6,071 nt of DNA. Source: Acidimicrobiaceae bacterium (lineage in GTDB: Bacteria > Actinomycetota > Acidimicrobiia > Acidimicrobiales > Palsa-688). Shown here in pieces: positions 4,510 through 6,071 of the stretch (its first letter is position 1; each line of letters starts with the position of its first letter). Under the pieces are notes generated by a model, which made no database searches, had not been told where the DNA came from, and saw only the letters and a list, made by a program, of their open reading frames with translations. The position numbers were made by a program, and so were the translations under genes. The stretch lies in the NCBI GenBank assembly GCA_009785715.1, contig WQVT01000161.1:1-6071 (forward strand), written 5' to 3'.

Positions 4510-6071
4510 GTGAGTCCTGCCGCAGCGGCGACGCCTCGCGCCGAGCGTCGCCCGGCAGCGCTTCTCAAGGAGGGTCTCCGGCGGTACCGGGCCGCCGACC
4601 CGGAGGGGAACGCCTGGCACCGGGGCGTGCGCATGGCGGTGGTGCAGCCTGCGGTGTTCGCCTTCACCTTCAAGGTGATCGGCAACCCCCAGGTCGCCAT
4701 CTTCGGGGCCTTCGGCGTCGTCGCCCTCCTCCTGTTCGTGGACTTCTCCGGTGACCGCACGGCCCGCGTCGCGAGCTATGTGATGCTGGCGCTGACCGGG
4801 CTCCCGCTGATCGCCCTCGGCACGCTGTGCTCGAGGAACGAGGCCCTGGCGGTCATCTCGATGGCGATCGTCGGCTTCGCGATCCTGTTCTCGGGGATCG
4901 TCAGCTCGTCCATCGCCTCCGCCGGCCGGGCGCTGCTGCTGGTGTTCATCCTCCCCGTGAACCTGCCGGTCCCCCTCTCGGACATCGGCGGGCGCCTCGG
5001 GGGGTGGGCCATCGCCGCGGCGGTGTCCATCCCGGTCGCCACGCTGGTGTGGCCGCCGAGGGAGCACGGGAACCTGCGCCGATTCGCCGCCGAGGTCTGC
5101 GCCGGCATCGAGGGCGTGATCACGAGCAGGGCAGCCGGCCATGGCAGGCCGGGGGACGTCGACTGCGCCGCGATGTCCGAGTCGCTCGAGGCCCTGCGCC
5201 GGGCGTTCCGCAGCACCCTCACGCGCCCGGTGGGGCTCACCACCGGGAGCCGCCTGCTCATCCGGCTCGTCGACGAGCTGGAGTGGCTCGGGGCGATCAC
5301 GGCCAACCTGACCAGCGAGGAGCTCGGGCGGTGGTCGGAGCTGGCCCGGCGGACCGCCCTCGCGTCGGCCGACGTGCTCGGAGCCTGCGCCTCGGTCCTG
5401 CGCAACAGGCGCGGGTGGACCTCGGAGGCGGACGCCCTCACCGACGCCATGGTCCGCCTCGGGGAGGAGCGACGCAGGGCGATCGCCGGCACGCGGGCGC
5501 TGCTCGCCTCCCCCTCCGCCGACGAGGGGAGGGCCTGGCCCTACAGCGGCCACGAGGTGGCCTACGCGGCGTCGCTGGTCGGGTTCACCGTGGAGCGGGC
5601 GGCCCAGGCCGACGCCCGGCCCGTCGTGCGCCGCCTGCTCGGGCGGCCGGCCGCCGGAGGCGAACGCGCCCCGCTGGCGCCGGCGACCGACATCGTCGCC
5701 AGCCAGCTCGACCTCCACTCGGTGTGGCTCCACAACGCGATCCGGGGCGCCCTCGGCCTCGCGCTGGCGGTGCTCTTCGCCCAGTTGACGGGGGCGCAGC
5801 ACGCCTTCTGGGTCGTGCTCGGCGCGCTGTCGATGCTCCGCTCGAACGCCCTGTCCACCGGGGCCACCGTCGTCCGCGTCCTGATCGGGACGCTGGTCGG
5901 GATCGCCGTCGGCTCGGCGCTCGTGCTCGCCATCGGCACGTCCACCGGGATCCTGTGGGGGCTCCTGCCGCCGGCGCTGTTCCTGGCCTCCCTCGCCCCC
6001 GACGTGATCTCCTTCGCCGCCGGCCAGGCGGGGTTCACCCTGGTCCTCCTGATCCTGTTCAACATCATCGC
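4510..6071 (+). CDS. FUSC-family multi-pass membrane protein (putative transporter), N-terminal 520 residues
   Basis: The open frame runs off the right edge. Its layout is the two-module FUSC pattern. A first hydrophobic bundle covers about residues 40-182, with helices near 41-57, 62-78, 88-107, 111-135, 140-156 and 165-181. A long hydrophilic, helical, Arg/Glu-rich segment covers about 183-400. A second bundle begins at about 408. The second bundle holds the stretch SMLRSNALSTGATVVRVLIG (441-460), which resembles the FUSC_2 core where a conserved Thr-Gly and Arg precede a Gly-rich helix. Members include fusaric-acid resistance and aromatic-acid efflux proteins, but many are uncharacterised and no substrate can be assigned here. 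No membrane-fusion partner gene is visible. It starts 22 nt after the reductase stop (or 4 nt if GTG 4492 is used), so co-transcription is likely. A functional link to quinone metabolism is not shown. The family call rests on pattern recognition. Confidence 0.8.
   Translation, partial: MSPAAAATPRAERRPAALLKEGLRRYRAADPEGNAWHRGVRMAVVQPAVFAFTFKVIGNPQVAIFGAFGVVALLLFVDFSGDRTARVASYVMLALTGLPLIALGTLCSRNEALAVISMAIVGFAILFSGIVSSSIASAGRALLLVFILPVNLPVPLSDIGGRLGGWAIAAAVSIPVATLVWPPREHGNLRRFAAEVCAGIEGVITSRAAGHGRPGDVDCAAMSESLEALRRAFRSTLTRPVGLTTGSRLLIRLVDELEWLGAITANLTSEELGRWSELARRTALASADVLGACASVLRNRRGWTSEADALTDAMVRLGEERRRAIAGTRALLASPSADEGRAWPYSGHEVAYAASLVGFTVERAAQADARPVVRRLLGRPAAGGERAPLAPATDIVASQLDLHSVWLHNAIRGALGLALAVLFAQLTGAQHAFWVVLGALSMLRSNALSTGATVVRVLIGTLVGIAVGSALVLAIGTSTGILWGLLPPALFLASLAPDVISFAAGQAGFTLVLLILFNII

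Noticed and set aside
3129..4760. A 543-codon minus-strand open frame opposite the reductase gene
   Set aside because: Its translation has no recognisable domain and is antisense to a complete, motif-rich flavoprotein; it also runs across the divergent gap and the next gene start.
4390..5802. A 470-codon minus-strand open frame opposite the FUSC-type gene
   Set aside because: It is rich in Arg/Gly/Asp/Pro/His with no motif, while the opposite strand encodes well-formed transmembrane helices. It is a shadow frame.
1..6071. Mobile element, CRISPR, tRNA/rRNA, toxin-antitoxin or defence system
   Set aside because: No direct repeat arrays, transposase or nuclease motifs, or RNA-gene signatures were seen; nearly every base lies in a core-metabolism or membrane-protein gene.

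Overview
This window is almost entirely protein-coding, GC-rich DNA from what is most likely a high-GC actinobacterium (Actinomycetota). I infer the group from the very high GC, GTG starts, the separate nuoA-nuoB-nuoC-nuoD order, and a geranylgeranyl-reductase-family gene next to nuoA, a neighbourhood I remember from other actinobacteria. The exact class cannot be fixed from this window; an uncultured or less-studied lineage such as Acidimicrobiia is only a guess.

Layout. Positions 1-2445, minus strand: the start of a respiratory complex I operon, read right to left as nuoA (2445-1894), nuoB (1836-1216), nuoC (1219-671) and the first 229 codons of nuoD (687-1, running off the left edge). nuoB/nuoC overlap by 4 nt and nuoC/nuoD by 17 nt; only nuoA/nuoB has a gap (57 nt). 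Positions 2506-3180, also minus and 60 nt upstream of nuoA: a membrane-anchored Rieske [2Fe-2S] protein. Positions 3181-3212: a 32-bp divergent gap holding the likely promoters and part of a cluster of three GCATGC palindromes. Positions 3213-4487, plus strand: an FAD-dependent geranylgeranyl-reductase-family enzyme. Positions 4510 to the right edge, plus strand: the first 520 codons of a FUSC-type multi-pass membrane protein.

How the genes fit together. Complex I passes electrons from NADH to quinone (menaquinone in most actinobacteria). Rieske proteins of the bc type take electrons from quinol. Some actinobacterial geranylgeranyl-reductase homologues (MenJ) saturate one isoprene unit of the menaquinone tail. 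The left two thirds can therefore be read as a quinone-centred respiratory locus. The FUSC protein has no evident link to it beyond close co-directional spacing.

This looks like a core-metabolism locus rather than a new system. I saw no mobile element, CRISPR, tRNA, rRNA or convincing terminator. The points worth a second look are modest: low-complexity extensions at the ends of all four Nuo subunits, a Pro-Pro-Gly in place of the usual Pro-Pro-Arg beside an N2-cluster cysteine of NuoB, a Rieske gene without a visible cytochrome b partner, and the palindrome-dense divergent promoter gap. No intergenic stretch exceeds 60 bp.
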